Source: Diplolepis rosae (Eukaryota > Arthropoda > Insecta > Hymenoptera > Diplolepididae). From it: DNA of 64,000 bases. The notes under the pieces are model-generated. The model saw nothing but the letters and a program-made list of their open reading frames with translations. It did not search any database and was not told the origin of the DNA. Every line of letters starts with the position of its first letter. Within the stretch, counting starts at the first letter, position 1. A program made the translations under genes and the position numbers. The DNA is taken from NCBI GenBank assembly GCA_030998225.1, contig JAPYXD010000697.1, positions 682,001 to 746,000 on the forward strand, written 5' to 3'. Below, piece by piece: positions 8,831 to 17,947 of this stretch.

Positions 8831-10711
8831 AGGGGGGCACTCTACCTGGAACCTAAAAAAATGGTCATTTTTCTTAATTTTTTTTAAGCAAGATAACGAT
8901 GCGACAGCTTAGTGGTCATTTGCATATATTTGGATACATATTTGAACTACAATTTATGATTTTTTATGTATGAAACATTTTCAAAATGGTGACTGTAGCA
9001 GCCATCTTCCGAAAGTTCTCCGAAAAATCGATTTTTGTGGTAATCATCCTACAGCTCATACCAATCATCTGAAACACATGAAATTTTTTTTTTGTAAAGA
9101 TAAGGTTGTCTTGAGTGCGTGAACCTCTAAAACGTTCATAAATGTTGAAATTTAGTATCAATATCATACGATTGAAGAAAAAAAATCAAATTTTTTCCGT
9201 TTTGTTGTTGTTATGAGCCACTGAAAAATTGTTTAAATAATTTGTTTATATAGATTTTAGAGGTTCACGCACTTGTGTAAATTATAGTCTACAAAATGAG
9301 TGGCGATTGAGCTTCCTACTTTCAGTGGTTTACTCGCAATCGTGATTACCGACATAAAAAAGGTGGTTTCGAGAAAACGCGCTTTAAAGTTTTCGGTGTG
9401 CATGGCTACGACTGCTTGGCGCGGCTCCGTGCCCATCGGGGAACTCCGAAACTATTCGCAGTACGACTTTCAAATTTCGGGATTATGTCTTATGTCTCAT
9501 ACCTATTTTTAATTTATAATAATTGAACTTTCCTCGTTTTTGATCAGTAAAGACATCGTTCAGATTTCTAAACTGAAACAGGGTCGAGGATAACCAATAA
9601 TAAGAAAAGGGGTAAAATATTACAAAAGGAAGTCCCTAACTTCAATGTGACTGACTTTTGTTACTTTGAAACCGACTTGAACTGAAAGCTGGAGCCACTG
9701 ATAATCCTTTGTTGCTACAACTGGTGAACTCGCGTTCTCGAACGGGGCACCGAGAACAATTTCAAAGATGAACAGACTCGGTGTCTGGAATTACTTCAAG
9801 GTTGAAGAGACTTGGTATTAGGAACTGAACTTTTGACAAGGGATCGGACCTTCCGGGTCACAAGTCGAACTGGAACTGAAAACGAAGAACTAAGAGAGTG
9901 GCCCGGACTTGTCGCGCGGTGTTGGACATTCCGGGTCAGAAGTCAAACTGGAATTGAATAAGTGACCTGTGCTCCTTAGAATCGGGCTCCTTAAATATCC
10001 TGGGGGGTTGGTCATGTCACCCTATTTTACGATTTTGTTTTTCTCGAACTCGCCCCCTTTGATATTTTCTAATTTCAATAAATTTCATTTCTTGTCAGTT
10101 TAGTTCTTTTTTCTCTAAGTAGACGTGCTGTCAATCCGTGTATATGACTCGATTTATTGAATTGGCTTCAGTGTGTATAAGAACTTCCATTTCGGTCTAT
10201 TACCAATTCTGCTGCCTAATTTTGTTGGTCCCCAAATTCAATTTTCTTTTACGGCCCTTTTTATAGCATTTTTATCCTTTACTGAGCCTGCGTCGGAATT
10301 TTGGGACAATCGGTTGTGTATTTTGGATCAATACTTCCCGCATTCCTGAAGTCTACTTGTTGCTTCTGATCTGAATGACCCTCATAAAATTAGGGTGCGA
10401 TGACATCTCGGCTGCATTTCTTATTGTGTATCTTTAGTTGGGGTGAGAATGGAGATATTGATTTGTTGACTGGCGATTCTGAATACTGACTTCCTTGTTT
10501 ACTTCTCTGATTTCTTTTATAATACTTTTGATTTTTCCTCTCTGTAGATTCTTTCCATTCGATTCACATTTTTTTCTTAAATAATTTGGTTACATACATC
10601 AATGATCAATGTTACATTCAAGTTTTACATAATATCAATATTAATGTTTATTATATTAATAAGAAAAGGTCACAGGACGTGACAATAGTATAAATGTGAA
10701 ATAAATGTTCA
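8831..10711. other. Palindrome 2 spacer
   Basis: This is 1.88 kb between the arms. It contains a perfect 19-bp inverted repeat (9114-9132 / 9255-9273). It also contains a stretch around 9300-9480 that reads like degenerate repeat DNA, and a moderately GC-rich stretch (about 9650-10010). The latter is followed by TTAAATATCC (about 9991) and a CAATAAAT polyadenylation-like motif (about 10076). The GC-richer stretch could be a decayed LTR or gene remnant, but I found no paired LTR ends. Two frames (8964-9167 minus, 9300-9512 plus) lack recognisable domains. Confidence 0.5.
9114..9273. repeat. Perfect 19-bp inverted repeat
   Basis: AGTGCGTGAACCTCTAAAA at 9114-9132 is the exact reverse complement of TTTTAGAGGTTCACGCACT at 9255-9273, with a 122-bp AT-rich loop. 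It could be the terminal inverted repeats of a tiny 160-bp element or an internal piece of a longer one. Confidence 0.75.
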
Positions 10712-11460
10712 TAAAGTTACTAAATTTGATTTAATTTCAGGTGAAAAAACTTTAATTTACCTAATGCACTATCGGCCTAAAGGAATCACTATACTCAAAC
10801 TTCGCACTCGACTTTTTGAAATTCAAACGAAAAATATACATTTTATCAGAAACTGTGTCAAACAAAAATTGTTGACCTTATCGAAGGGAACAGTTTTGCA
10901 TGCTTACGTTTATTTCATATTTCACATATTCTGGAAAAAAATTGAATTTTTGATTTTCAATAGCTTTTTTAAATTAAAATAAAACACATCACATACAAAA
11001 ATGTTATTATTCTAATTTGTAGATCCTTTTGTAGAGAACAATTTTGTACTACAACTTTTTTTTTCGAATCTCCTATAATTTAACTGTAAAATGAAATTTG
11101 GATATAACGTTTTTTCAAGTTTTAATATACTGTACACTTCTAAATTTTAGTTTGAACGATAAATGTAATGTGAATAATTAATACAAATTAATGAGAACAA
11201 TGAGGAATCAATAGTGCAATTTTTAATTAATTAAAAAAGGTTTTTATGAAAATACAAAGAATGGTCTTAACTTCACAATAAGCTCAATCCAATCCGATAA
11301 TTTTATCGAGAGTTACCGTGACCACGGACGCCAAACAGGCAGACACTATCGTAAAAACCGTTTTTTTCTGGTTCAGGGGGTCTCAAAATGTAAAGATAAA
11401 ATAAAAATTAAAAAAGTGATTCTTTAAATGAAACCATTACATTCTCATATGATAGGAAAG
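10712..11460 (+). repeat. Dispersed repeat family B, copy 2
   Basis: It runs from TAAAGTTACTAAATTTG through ACTATCGGCCTAAAGGAATC, two internal AT-rich sub-repeats, TATCGAGAGTTACCGTGACC and TTCAGGGGGTCTCAAAATG to ATTCTCATATGATAGG. It has two sub-repeats where the 16.2-17.4 kb copy has about five. It carries a roughly 76-bp deletion just before the TTATCGAGAGTTAC landmark. Confidence 0.75.
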
Positions 11461-11745
11461 TAGAAGTATACATGTTGTAAATGTTTTATGTAAATAATTT
11501 TTACTTCCGCAATAAAAAATTATTTGATCAGAGATTTAAAAAAAATTATTATTTGGGTGCTTGATATGGAATAGCCAATTTTAGGTGATTTTCGTATAAG
11601 GATTGTTTACCCAATTTTTTCCATCCTTTCTTAGGGACCCCAATCGTTTTGTATTTGCCCAAGCATATTTTTCAGAGGTTAAAAATAATTTATTATTTAC
11701 GTGCTTGATATGAAATAGCTGATTTTAGGACATTTTTGTATAAGG
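10712..11745 (+). repeat. Palindrome 2, right arm (about 1.03 kb)
   Basis: This is the inverted partner of 7672-8830. It contains family B copy 2 (10712-11460) and the start of a 144-bp repeat block. It lacks the two segments of about 65 and 76 bp present in the left arm. Where both arms are present the identity is high: the 72-codon stretch 10764-10982 differs from its twin by one codon. Confidence 0.85.
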
Positions 11746-11850
11746 GTTGTTTACCCAATTTTTTCCATCCTTTCTTAGAGACCCCAATCGTTTTGTATTT
11801 GCCTAGGCTTATTTTTCAGCGGTTAAAAATAATTTTTTGCAAAATAGGCA
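11545..11850 (+). repeat. 144-bp dispersed repeat block, about 2 units
   Basis: The landmark TTAGGGACCCC or TTAGAGACCCC recurs at 11631 and 11775, a 144-bp period. Both units carry TGCTTGATATG(G/A)AATAGC and TTTTTCAG(A/C)GGTTAAAAA. The array extends beyond the palindrome edge (11745) before fading near 11850. Confidence 0.8.
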
Positions 11851-12118
11851 CTAAAGTAGTACTTCGAGCCCCTGTAGAGCGGCTGTAAAGTTGTCCATTT
11901 ACGACCAGCATGTTTATATTGTATCTGTTTTCTTCCTTAAGTCCTACTTTCGTTCCTTATGTCCTACTTTTGTTCCTTACGCACTCTGCACAGTTGCGAA
12001 AAATGGATTATATTTCCCCCCAAGCAAATACTTGATCGGACCGCAAGATGGTGACAGCAGGGATTAAGCTAACTCCTTCATTGCTCACCAGGGAGCCATC
12101 TCGCACGTTCTGGGCTCA
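11851..12118. other. Unassigned, with a short 20-bp tandem repeat
   Basis: 11933-11980 holds about 2.4 copies of a 20-bp unit (TTCCTTATGTCCTACTTTTG type). 12040-12118 is GC-richer, with an imperfect dyad GCAAGATGG / CCATCTCGC. This may be the residue of an older element into which the LTR-like element inserted. No open frame is supported. Confidence 0.45.
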
Positions 12119-12122
12119 GTGC
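12119..12122. other. Target-site duplication GTGC (left)
   Basis: GTGC immediately before the TGTTACGTCC end of the element matches GTGC at 14572-14575 immediately after the GGACGTAACA end. A 4-bp duplication fits integrase-mediated LTR-element insertion. Four bases alone could be chance, but the placement at both termini is exact. Confidence 0.65.
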
Positions 12123-12534
12123 TGTTACGTCCTAAAACGCATAGAAATCATGTCAACAGTGTTGACTCTCGTTTTAGGTCAACGCTCACGCGATATAACC
12201 TAGGATACGACCTAAATGACGTGGAACGATCGCTAATAATTAACCGCGGACGTAAGGGTAGACAACTTAGTAAATTTGAATTCCAAAGAATCAAATTTGT
12301 TTAATAAATTAGAAATATGGTGGAAAATAGAAAAATAAAATTGAAGCTTCCTGGGATAATAATAGGTATGATACGATAATTTTAACACGATTTAGATTAG
12401 ACTATCGGTCAGCCATAAACCATATTCGAAAAATAAATTATCGAGGATCTCAAGTCGATAACCATGAATCGTTGTCAGGGTGCATGAAACACCAAACGAG
12501 TTGTCCCAAACAGTAAGAATGAAGTAAGTATGAA

Positions 12535-13395
12535 CTACTAACTGTCTGGTTCTAAAGAGTCGGGTTAAATTCTGGAAACGGCTAAATAACTGCCTGGTTG
12601 TCTTAAACACTCAGCACGTTATTCAAAATGAGATAGAAATGAAATATAAAATCGAAGAATAACTGCCTGGTTGTCTTAAACACTCAGCACGTTATTCGAA
12701 AAATAAGGTTGAAATAAAATATAAAATCGAAGAATAACTGCCTGGTTGTATTAAACACTCAGCACGTTATTCAAAAATAATAAGATTGAAATAAAATGTA
12801 AAATCGAAGAATAACTGCCTGGTTGTATTAAACACTCGGCACGTTATTCAAAAATAAGATTGAAATAAAACATAAAATCGAAGAATAACTGCCTGGTTGT
12901 CTTAAACACTCAGCACGTTATTCAAAATGAGATAGAAATGAAATATAAAATCGAAGAATAACTGCCTGGTTGTCTCAAAACACTCAGCACGTTATTCAAA
13001 ATGAGATAGAAATGAAATATAAAATCGAAGAATAACTGCCTGGTTGTCTTAAACACTCAGCACGTTATTCGAAAAATAAGGTTGAAATAAAATATAAAAT
13101 CGAAGAATAACTGCCTGGTTGTATTAAACACTCGGCACGTTATTCAAAAAATAAGATTGAAATAAAATATAAAATCGAAGAATAACTGCCTGGTTGTATT
13201 AAACACTCGGCACGTTATTCAAAAAATAAGATTGAAATAAAATATAAAATCGAAGAATAACTGCCTGGTTGTATTAAACACTCGGCACGTTATTCAAAAA
13301 ATAAAATTGAAATAAAATATAAAATCGAAGAATAACTGCCTGGTTGTATTAAACACTCGGCACGTTATTCAAAAAAATAAGATTGAAATAAAACT
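12535..13395 (+). repeat. Minisatellite, about 75-bp unit, 11 copies
   Basis: The landmark ACTGCCTGG recurs at 12589, 12662, 12737, 12814, 12888, 12961, 13034, 13110, 13184, 13260 and 13334, a spacing of 73-77 bp. Each unit carries AAAATCGAAGAATAACTG, GGTTGT(A/C)TTAAACACTC and GGCACGTTATTCAAAA. A diverged copy (ACTGTCTGG, 12540) sits at the left edge. Two sub-types are seen: GAGATAGAAATGAAAT-bearing units and AATAAGATTGAAATAAAA-bearing units. The last five units are mostly the second type, so the array has been growing by local duplication. It lies inside the LTR-like element. Confidence 0.95.
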
Positions 13396-13489
13396 TATTT
13401 GAGTCTGAGAACAAATTGAAATAAAATGGAAATTAAACTTGGAATAAAAACTTGGTTGGAAAATACAAGAAATTGAAACACAATTGGAT

Positions 13490-13495
13490 TTTATT
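13490..13495 (-). promoter_or_regulatory. Polyadenylation-signal-like AATAAA
   Basis: AATAAA on the minus strand, about 150 bp downstream of the TATA-like box. In AT-rich DNA this hexamer is common by chance; the spacing is what makes it worth noting. Confidence 0.25.
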
Positions 13496-13642
13496 TTACT
13501 TACTTTTAAATCTTCTTTATTTTGAACAGTTGGCACACTTAAATTTCACTTGGTACAATGTTTGTTAGAAGATGGAACTAGTCAAGGGACAACCCTGGAA
13601 CTAGTCCTGACTCGAAGTGTGTGAAAATCAAATTCGACTCGG

Positions 13643-13650
13643 TATTTATA
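13643..13650 (-). promoter_or_regulatory. TATA-like box of the LTR-like element
   Basis: On the minus strand the sequence reads TATAAATACCGAGTC. It lies in a locally GC-richer stretch. A TCAG initiator-like tetramer follows about 42 bp downstream (13610-13607), somewhat farther than the usual 25-35 bp. This supports minus-strand transcription of the element but is a motif match only. Confidence 0.35.
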
Positions 13651-14571
13651 TGCTTCCACCCCCATAAGGGCCATGTGTAAGACGAAGAGAGCATGAGACC
13701 AGATACATTTTATACCGGGTGTCCTCATATTCTCTTAGTCTTTTACAAAAGTTCTCGTTCAAATTCATCAATTTCTGTCCTTCTAGGTCATATTTTGTTT
13801 TAAATTATTGAATTATTAGTTGCTTTACAAGTTATAACTTTCGTATGTAAGAAGTTTTTCAAATTCCCTATATCTTGTATATAAAAATGTAATGTATATA
13901 CTATGAGTATAAATTGTAAGTTAGATTCATTCAGAATTGTGCGGAACCTTAAAAACATTAATCTTAAATTTTAACGAAACTCTCTTTTTCTAAAATGTGT
14001 ATGTATATTAGAAGTGTATATATTTTTTTCACACGGTTAAAGTAATAGTGCAATTTATGTATTGACTGTAATTTAACTAATTCAATAATCGCCTATTTCT
14101 GTTACTTAGTACACACATCATTTATATTCTATTTGCACGTGGCTTTATGTCTACATATTAATTATTGAAACGCCTGATGAAGAAAAAAACAAATTTGAAA
14201 TATGTGAGGTGTGAAACTCTATTAGGGCTTCAACGGTTTTTCAATTGAGATAATACTTGTTTGTTCGATCATTTGATTGAGAAAAGGAAATAATTTTAAA
14301 CGAAAATATTACAGAATAAAATCTTACAGAAAATAATATTTCTGAAAACGAAAGAAAAGTGGAGTCAACCAAGAAATGCACCGGATGCTGCATCTTCAGA
14401 GTAACATCTGCACTCTTATCTCAAGTACTTAGGTACTTTATTGGGGACAAAGTTCATTTTCATAGGGCGTTTTCCTACATCTACCGGGTGATACAAATTT
14501 TTCTAGTCTAAATCTATTTGATAATTACTAAAATTATTAAATTATGAATTCTATTTGTTGGGGACGTAACA

Positions 14572-14575
14572 GTGC
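14572..14575. other. Target-site duplication GTGC (right)
   Basis: Right-hand copy of the 4-bp sequence flanking the LTR-like element; see the left copy at 12119-12122. Confidence 0.65.
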
Positions 14576-14581
14576 TAATAC

Positions 14582-14788
14582 TTAATTAATCTAACCAAAG
14601 TTTATACTTTTCCATACGTTATTAAATTCAATCAAATTTGTTTCTTGAAATACTGAATACCCCAAATATTGTACCAAAAATTTTCTAAACTTGAAGAAAA
14701 AACATTTTACGTTCCAGAAAAATATTTAATTAATCTAACCAAAGTTTATCCTTTTCCATACATTATTAAATTCAATCAAATTCGTTTT
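14582..14788 (+). repeat. Direct repeat, 63 bp, spaced 144 bp
   Basis: TTAATTAATCTAACCAAAG and the following sequence up to AATCAAATT(T/C)GTTT occur at 14582-14643 and again at 14726-14787, with about four differences. The intervening sequence belongs to one unit, so this looks like 1.4 copies of a 144-bp tandem unit. The unit sequence is unrelated by eye to the other 144-bp repeat in this window. Confidence 0.8.
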
Positions 14789-14795
14789 ATACAAT

Positions 14796-14870
14796 TCGGG
14801 GGGCACAGCCCCCCGAACCCCCCGAAAGGGGCTCCGCCCCTGGGCCCCGCCCCCTCCCCCTGCAGCCCTT
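14796..14870. other. GC-rich hairpin cluster
   Basis: An abrupt GC-rich island in AT-rich DNA. GGGGGGCACAGCCCCCC and GGGGCTCCGCCCC each fold into short stems, followed by C-rich runs. The 140-codon open frame spanning it (14669-15091 plus) reads as low-complexity proline/glycine where it crosses the island. I regard that frame as accidental. The island may be a palindromic repeat unit or part of a mobile element. Confidence 0.65.
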
Positions 14871-15109
14871 TCCACCACCTTTCGTGCCATATTTATCAAT
14901 ATTATTGTTATAACATGTTACTATTCCACCAAGTCGTAATTGGACACTCTCAATACCATTCTACAGACACTCGAAATACTTCTTTAGGACGTATTTTGCA
15001 AAAAATATCGTGTGTACCACGGAGGTTGGTCATTTTGGGACTCGACCGATGTATTCAGTCCTCGCCTCAAAAGACCTACTTTACCTCCTAGATACACAAT
15101 ATACTATAT

Positions 15110-15315
15110 AATTTACATGCTTGATATGAAATAGCCGCTTTTAGCTGATTTTCATATAAGGGTAGTTTACCCAATTTTTTCCATCTTTTCTTAGGGACCC
15201 TAATCGTTTTGTATTTGCTTAAGCTTATTTTTCAGAGGTTAAAAATAATTTATTAGTTACTTGCTCGATACGAAATAGCCGATTTTAGGTGATTTTCGTA
15301 TAAGGGTAGTTTTTG
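15110..15315 (+). repeat. 144-bp dispersed repeat block, about 1.4 units
   Basis: Same family as 7672-7900 (inverted) and 11545-11850. Landmarks are TGCTTGATATGAAATAGCC, CCAATTTTTTCCATC, TTAGGGACCC (15191) and TTTTTCAGAGGTTAAAAA, then a second partial unit that stops at GGGTAGTTTTTGG. Confidence 0.85.
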
Positions 15316-16050
15316 GTTAGGAAATTAAAAAACATGATATTTTTTGCATAAGATCGGATTTCATATACGCCCTGAACATGAATATCACAAAAAATTTTAT
15401 TTTTGAAAAACTTTTTTTTCGTTCATTTGAACGTTCAAAACTGTAAGTACATTGCTGGCGGCTGTTGAGCTAAGATCGAGAATTATGTTTCTCTCGACTT
15501 CGTGTGAAAAAGGCGCGAAGCAGACGACAAATTCAAAATGATAAAATATATAGCTGAAGATATTAGCTTTCTTTTTTTGATATTTTGATAAATACTTACC
15601 TAAAATGAATATCTGAAAGATTTTTTTAAATTTTAAGATGTTTTAAACACTTGAGAAACAATTTTTTAGTAAAAGTTATGGTTCAATAATAAGTGTTTAA
15701 AGTCTCAAAACAAAATATAGATTTATATATTTTTTAGCCTTGTAAATTAATTATTTGAAATTGTAAAATTATATGGATGATAATTCATATCATGATAAGA
15801 TAAATCATGAGATTCAAATATAAAAAATAAAGGGTTTGAATAAAATACTATGTAAAGTTTTTTTGAATATGAATATGCACCTTTTTTACTAATATGTAGC
15901 ATCTTTTCACATGACTACTTGAATATACAAGTGTGAAAAAAGAATTCTATTATTAAAAAATATCTACATTATATCTCATTTTGCACACAAAATTACACAT
16001 TGAGATTTCTTTCTTATGGAGTAAAATTGACAAATTTTATAATAATAATG
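15316..16050. other. Unassigned AT-rich sequence
   Basis: Strongly AT-rich. A slightly GC-richer patch at 15455-15530 (GGCGGCTGTTGAGC, AGGCGCGAAGCAGACG) has no sustained open frame. I see no recognised feature. Confidence 0.5.
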
Positions 16051-16059
16051 TACTAAAAA

Positions 16060-16182
16060 ATCTGCCCGCTTCGCGGGCACATTCTCATTACGCGCTTCGC
16101 GCTCCGGAATTTTTGAACGTCGGCTTCGCGCTCCGTTCTTTCTGGACCTCGCGCTTCGCGCTCGGTCTTGTGCTCTTCGCAT
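16060..16182. repeat. Cluster of GCGCTTCGCGC-type hairpins
   Basis: CCCGCTTCGCGGG, GCGCTTCGCGC, GGCTTCGCGCTCC and a second GCGCTTCGCGC occur within about 120 bp, each a stem of 4-5 bp around a TTC loop. The same motif appears at 16367-16381 inside family B copy 3. Overlapping open frames on both strands here (15976-16182 minus, 15981-16190 plus) arise from the repeated GC-rich motif and are not called. Confidence 0.7.
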
Positions 16183-16244
16183 ACGTTTAAGTTTATTTCT
16201 TATAATTTAATACTGAAGTTCAAACCAACTTAATGATATTAAAG

Positions 16245-17440
16245 ATGATGTAAATTAGTCATTTTCTCAAATTCACTAAGTTTCTTTTTCAGATTATGTG
16301 AAACAGGAAATTCAACAATTTACTTAAGGCTCTATCGGCCTTAAGGAATACATTCTCATCATGACACTCGCGCTTCGCGCTCGATTTTCTGTATGCATTT
16401 TTGTAACTTTTTAATAAATTACATGATTATTGATAAATTTATTTTCTTCCAAATCTTTTAAAAAGGAAAAACAATCGTAGACTTTATTTAAGGAAATGAT
16501 TTTGCAGAACAACGCTTATTTCGTATCACATATTTTGGTGAAAAAAATCGAATTTATTTAATATTAAAAATCAAAACATAAAATATACATCCTGTCGAGA
16601 AATTTATCGATAAGAATGTGTAGACCTTATTTAGCCAAACAATTTTCATCTAAAAGTTTTTTTTTAATCTCACATATTTTGTCTAAAAAATGGAATTTTT
16701 GAATTTTAATCGTATTTTTTGGAATTGAAACGAAAAATCTATGTTTTATCAGAAACTGTGTAAGACAAAACTTGTAGATCTTTTTGAAACTAACAACTTT
16801 GTATTCTTACGTTTTTTTCTTATTTTACATATTATTGTTAAAAAATTGAATTTTGGATTTTCAATAGTTTTTTTTTTTAATTAAAAAGAAAAATATGCAT
16901 CTTATGAAAAAATGTTACAATTCAAATTTGTAAGACTTTATTCATTCAATAATATTGTATCATAACGTTTTTTCGTATCTCGTATAATTTAACTGGAAAA
17001 TGGAATTTTGATATTGACTTTTTTCGAATTTGAATATGCTGTAATATTTCTAATTTTGATTTAATCAAAAAATGTTATCAGGATAATTTTTAGAGATTTA
17101 TAAGCACTATCTAAAACCAGTATTGAAATTTTTGATTTTTTCAAAAATTATTTTCAAAAACACAAAAGTGGTGCTCAACCCCTCAATTTTGATTGGATGT
17201 AGCTGGATAACGAACTTGTCCTTACTTTTTCGGCTCCGATAAAGTATACCAAAGCTCAATTCAATCTGATAATTCTATCGAGAGTTATGCCGCACACGAC
17301 CTACAGACAGACAGACAGACACTTTCGTAAAAACCATTTTTTCTGACTCAGGGGGTCTCAAAACGTAAAGATTTGATGAAATTTTCGAAAGTCATTTTTC
17401 ACATAAAACCAATACCTTCTCATCCATGATGAGAATGTAA
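16245..17440 (+). repeat. Dispersed repeat family B, copy 3 (longer, diverged)
   Basis: It has the same order of landmarks as copies 1 and 2: a GTGAAA(A/C) start, CTATCGGCCTTAAGGAAT (16331), CGCGCTTCGCGCTCGA, about five degenerate sub-repeats of about 150 bp, TATCGAGAGTTATGC, CAGACAGACAGACAGACA, TCAGGGGGTCTCAAAACG and the terminal hairpin TTCTCATCCATGATGAGAA followed by TGTAA. The extra sub-repeats make it longer than copies 1 and 2. It retains the segment deleted from copy 2. No coding capacity is seen. The class is unknown; the 3' hairpin invites comparison with Helitron-type ends, but I see no convincing CTRR terminus. Confidence 0.7.
17311..17330. repeat. (GACA)n microsatellite
   Basis: Four GACA units inside family B copy 3. 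The other two copies have two units, so the number varies between copies of the family. Confidence 0.7.
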
Positions 17441-17686
17441 AAAATTTTTCTTACTACCCTAGTCGAAAGTACGTGGTTTCGGCACCAAATTCACGGCAGA
17501 AAGTCTAACTTTCATGCATTGGTCAAGCTATATGCGCACCCTCTATAATAGCGGGAGTAAAAACGTCGATAACCTCAAATGTCAAAATTTGTCCGCTCTC
17601 TGCTAATGTTTATTAGTGGCAATGAGTGGATATTATTTAGAATGTAATAGTAATGACTGAAGTATAACAAAAATAAAAATAAAAAA

Positions 17687-17872
17687 ATGAATGACATATC
17701 ATCTGATGAATCGACAGATGAAGAAGAAATTAATAAAAACTTTGAAACTGAAGCTCAATTAATAGTAGAAACTGACACCTTACCCAAAAAGTCCGTTGAC
17801 AGATGCATGCTAGTCTATGATAATTACCAAAGATGGAAACAAGGAAATAGAAATCTAAACCTTAATTTATAG
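17687..17872 (+). pseudogene. N-terminal fragment resembling a tyrosine recombinase (Crypton-like)
   Basis: This is a 61-residue frame that starts at an ATG in an A-rich context and ends at TAG. Residues 5-14 are acidic and serine-rich (SSDESTDEEE). Residues 32-51 contain LPKKSVDR...VY..Y..WK, with Pro33, Lys34, Ser36, Arg39, Tyr44, Tyr47 and Trp50. From memory this pattern matches the start of the core-binding (SAM-like) domain of arthropod tyrosine-recombinase proteins related to Cryptons and DUF3504. The position after Arg39 is Cys where I would expect Tyr. After Lys51 the match stops and the frame ends in an Asn-Leu tail, so the catalytic domain is missing. The fragment sits inside an inverted-repeat element, as expected for a deletion derivative. 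It could instead be a first exon whose partners lie elsewhere, or a chance match. It is the only frame in the window with recognisable protein character. Confidence 0.5.
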
Positions 17873-17878
17873 ATGTAT

Positions 17879-17947
17879 TTGATGCCTGCCCCCCCCGACC
17901 AGCAGCACTCGCTCCGCTCGTGCCGCAAATGTCGGGGCAGGCATCAA
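17879..17947. other. GC-rich stem-loop
   Basis: TTGATGCCTGCCCC at 17879-17892 pairs with GGGGCAGGCATCAA at 17934-17947; four extra C and GAC/GTC extend the stem. The loop holds CTCGCTCCGCTCGTGCC. It may be the site of an internal deletion or a separate hairpin insertion at the point where the recombinase frame breaks off (17872). Confidence 0.8.

Larger units (their letters stand above)
12123..14571 (-). mobile_element. LTR-like element, probably a solo LTR (2,449 bp)
   Basis: The element starts TGTTACGTCC and ends GGACGTAACA, a perfect 10-bp terminal inverted repeat with canonical TG...CA ends, flanked by GTGC on both sides. No gag-pol reading frame is present, so a solo LTR left by recombination is the simplest reading. 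The minus orientation is favoured. On that strand TATAAATA lies at 13650-13643 and AATAAA at 13495-13490, about 150 bp downstream, as expected for a U3-R boundary and R-region poly(A) signal. The part beyond (12123 to about 13480) would be an unusually long U5 that holds a 75-bp minisatellite. The plus-strand 61-codon frame at 12119-12304 starts outside the element and has no recognised motif. A Ty3-like or Bel-Pao-like origin would be compatible with the 4-bp duplication, but I cannot decide the class. A short-TIR DNA element is an alternative. Confidence 0.6.

Noticed and set aside
9520..10690. A second LTR, suggested by TGTCACC at 10014 and CGTGACA ending at 10683
   Set aside because: The ends match over only about six bases, no target duplication is present, and no internal coding region is seen.
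8560..10982. Twin frames 8560-8778 (minus) and 10764-10982 (plus) as a gene pair
   Set aside because: They lie in family B repeat DNA; the corresponding region of the third copy (16.3-16.9 kb) does not keep the frame.
12535..13395. CRISPR array
   Set aside because: Units of about 75 bp are contiguous with no unique spacers, and the context is eukaryotic repeat DNA inside a mobile element.
14669..15091. 140-codon frame, the longest in the window
   Set aside because: It crosses a GC-rich hairpin island whose translation is low-complexity Pro/Gly, and the upstream part overlaps a direct repeat. There is no recognised domain and nothing supports translation.
15976..16190. Overlapping frames on both strands around the GC hairpin cluster
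   Set aside because: Both frames come from repeats of GCGCTTCGCGCTC and have biased Arg/Ala/Ser or Leu/Phe content with no domain.
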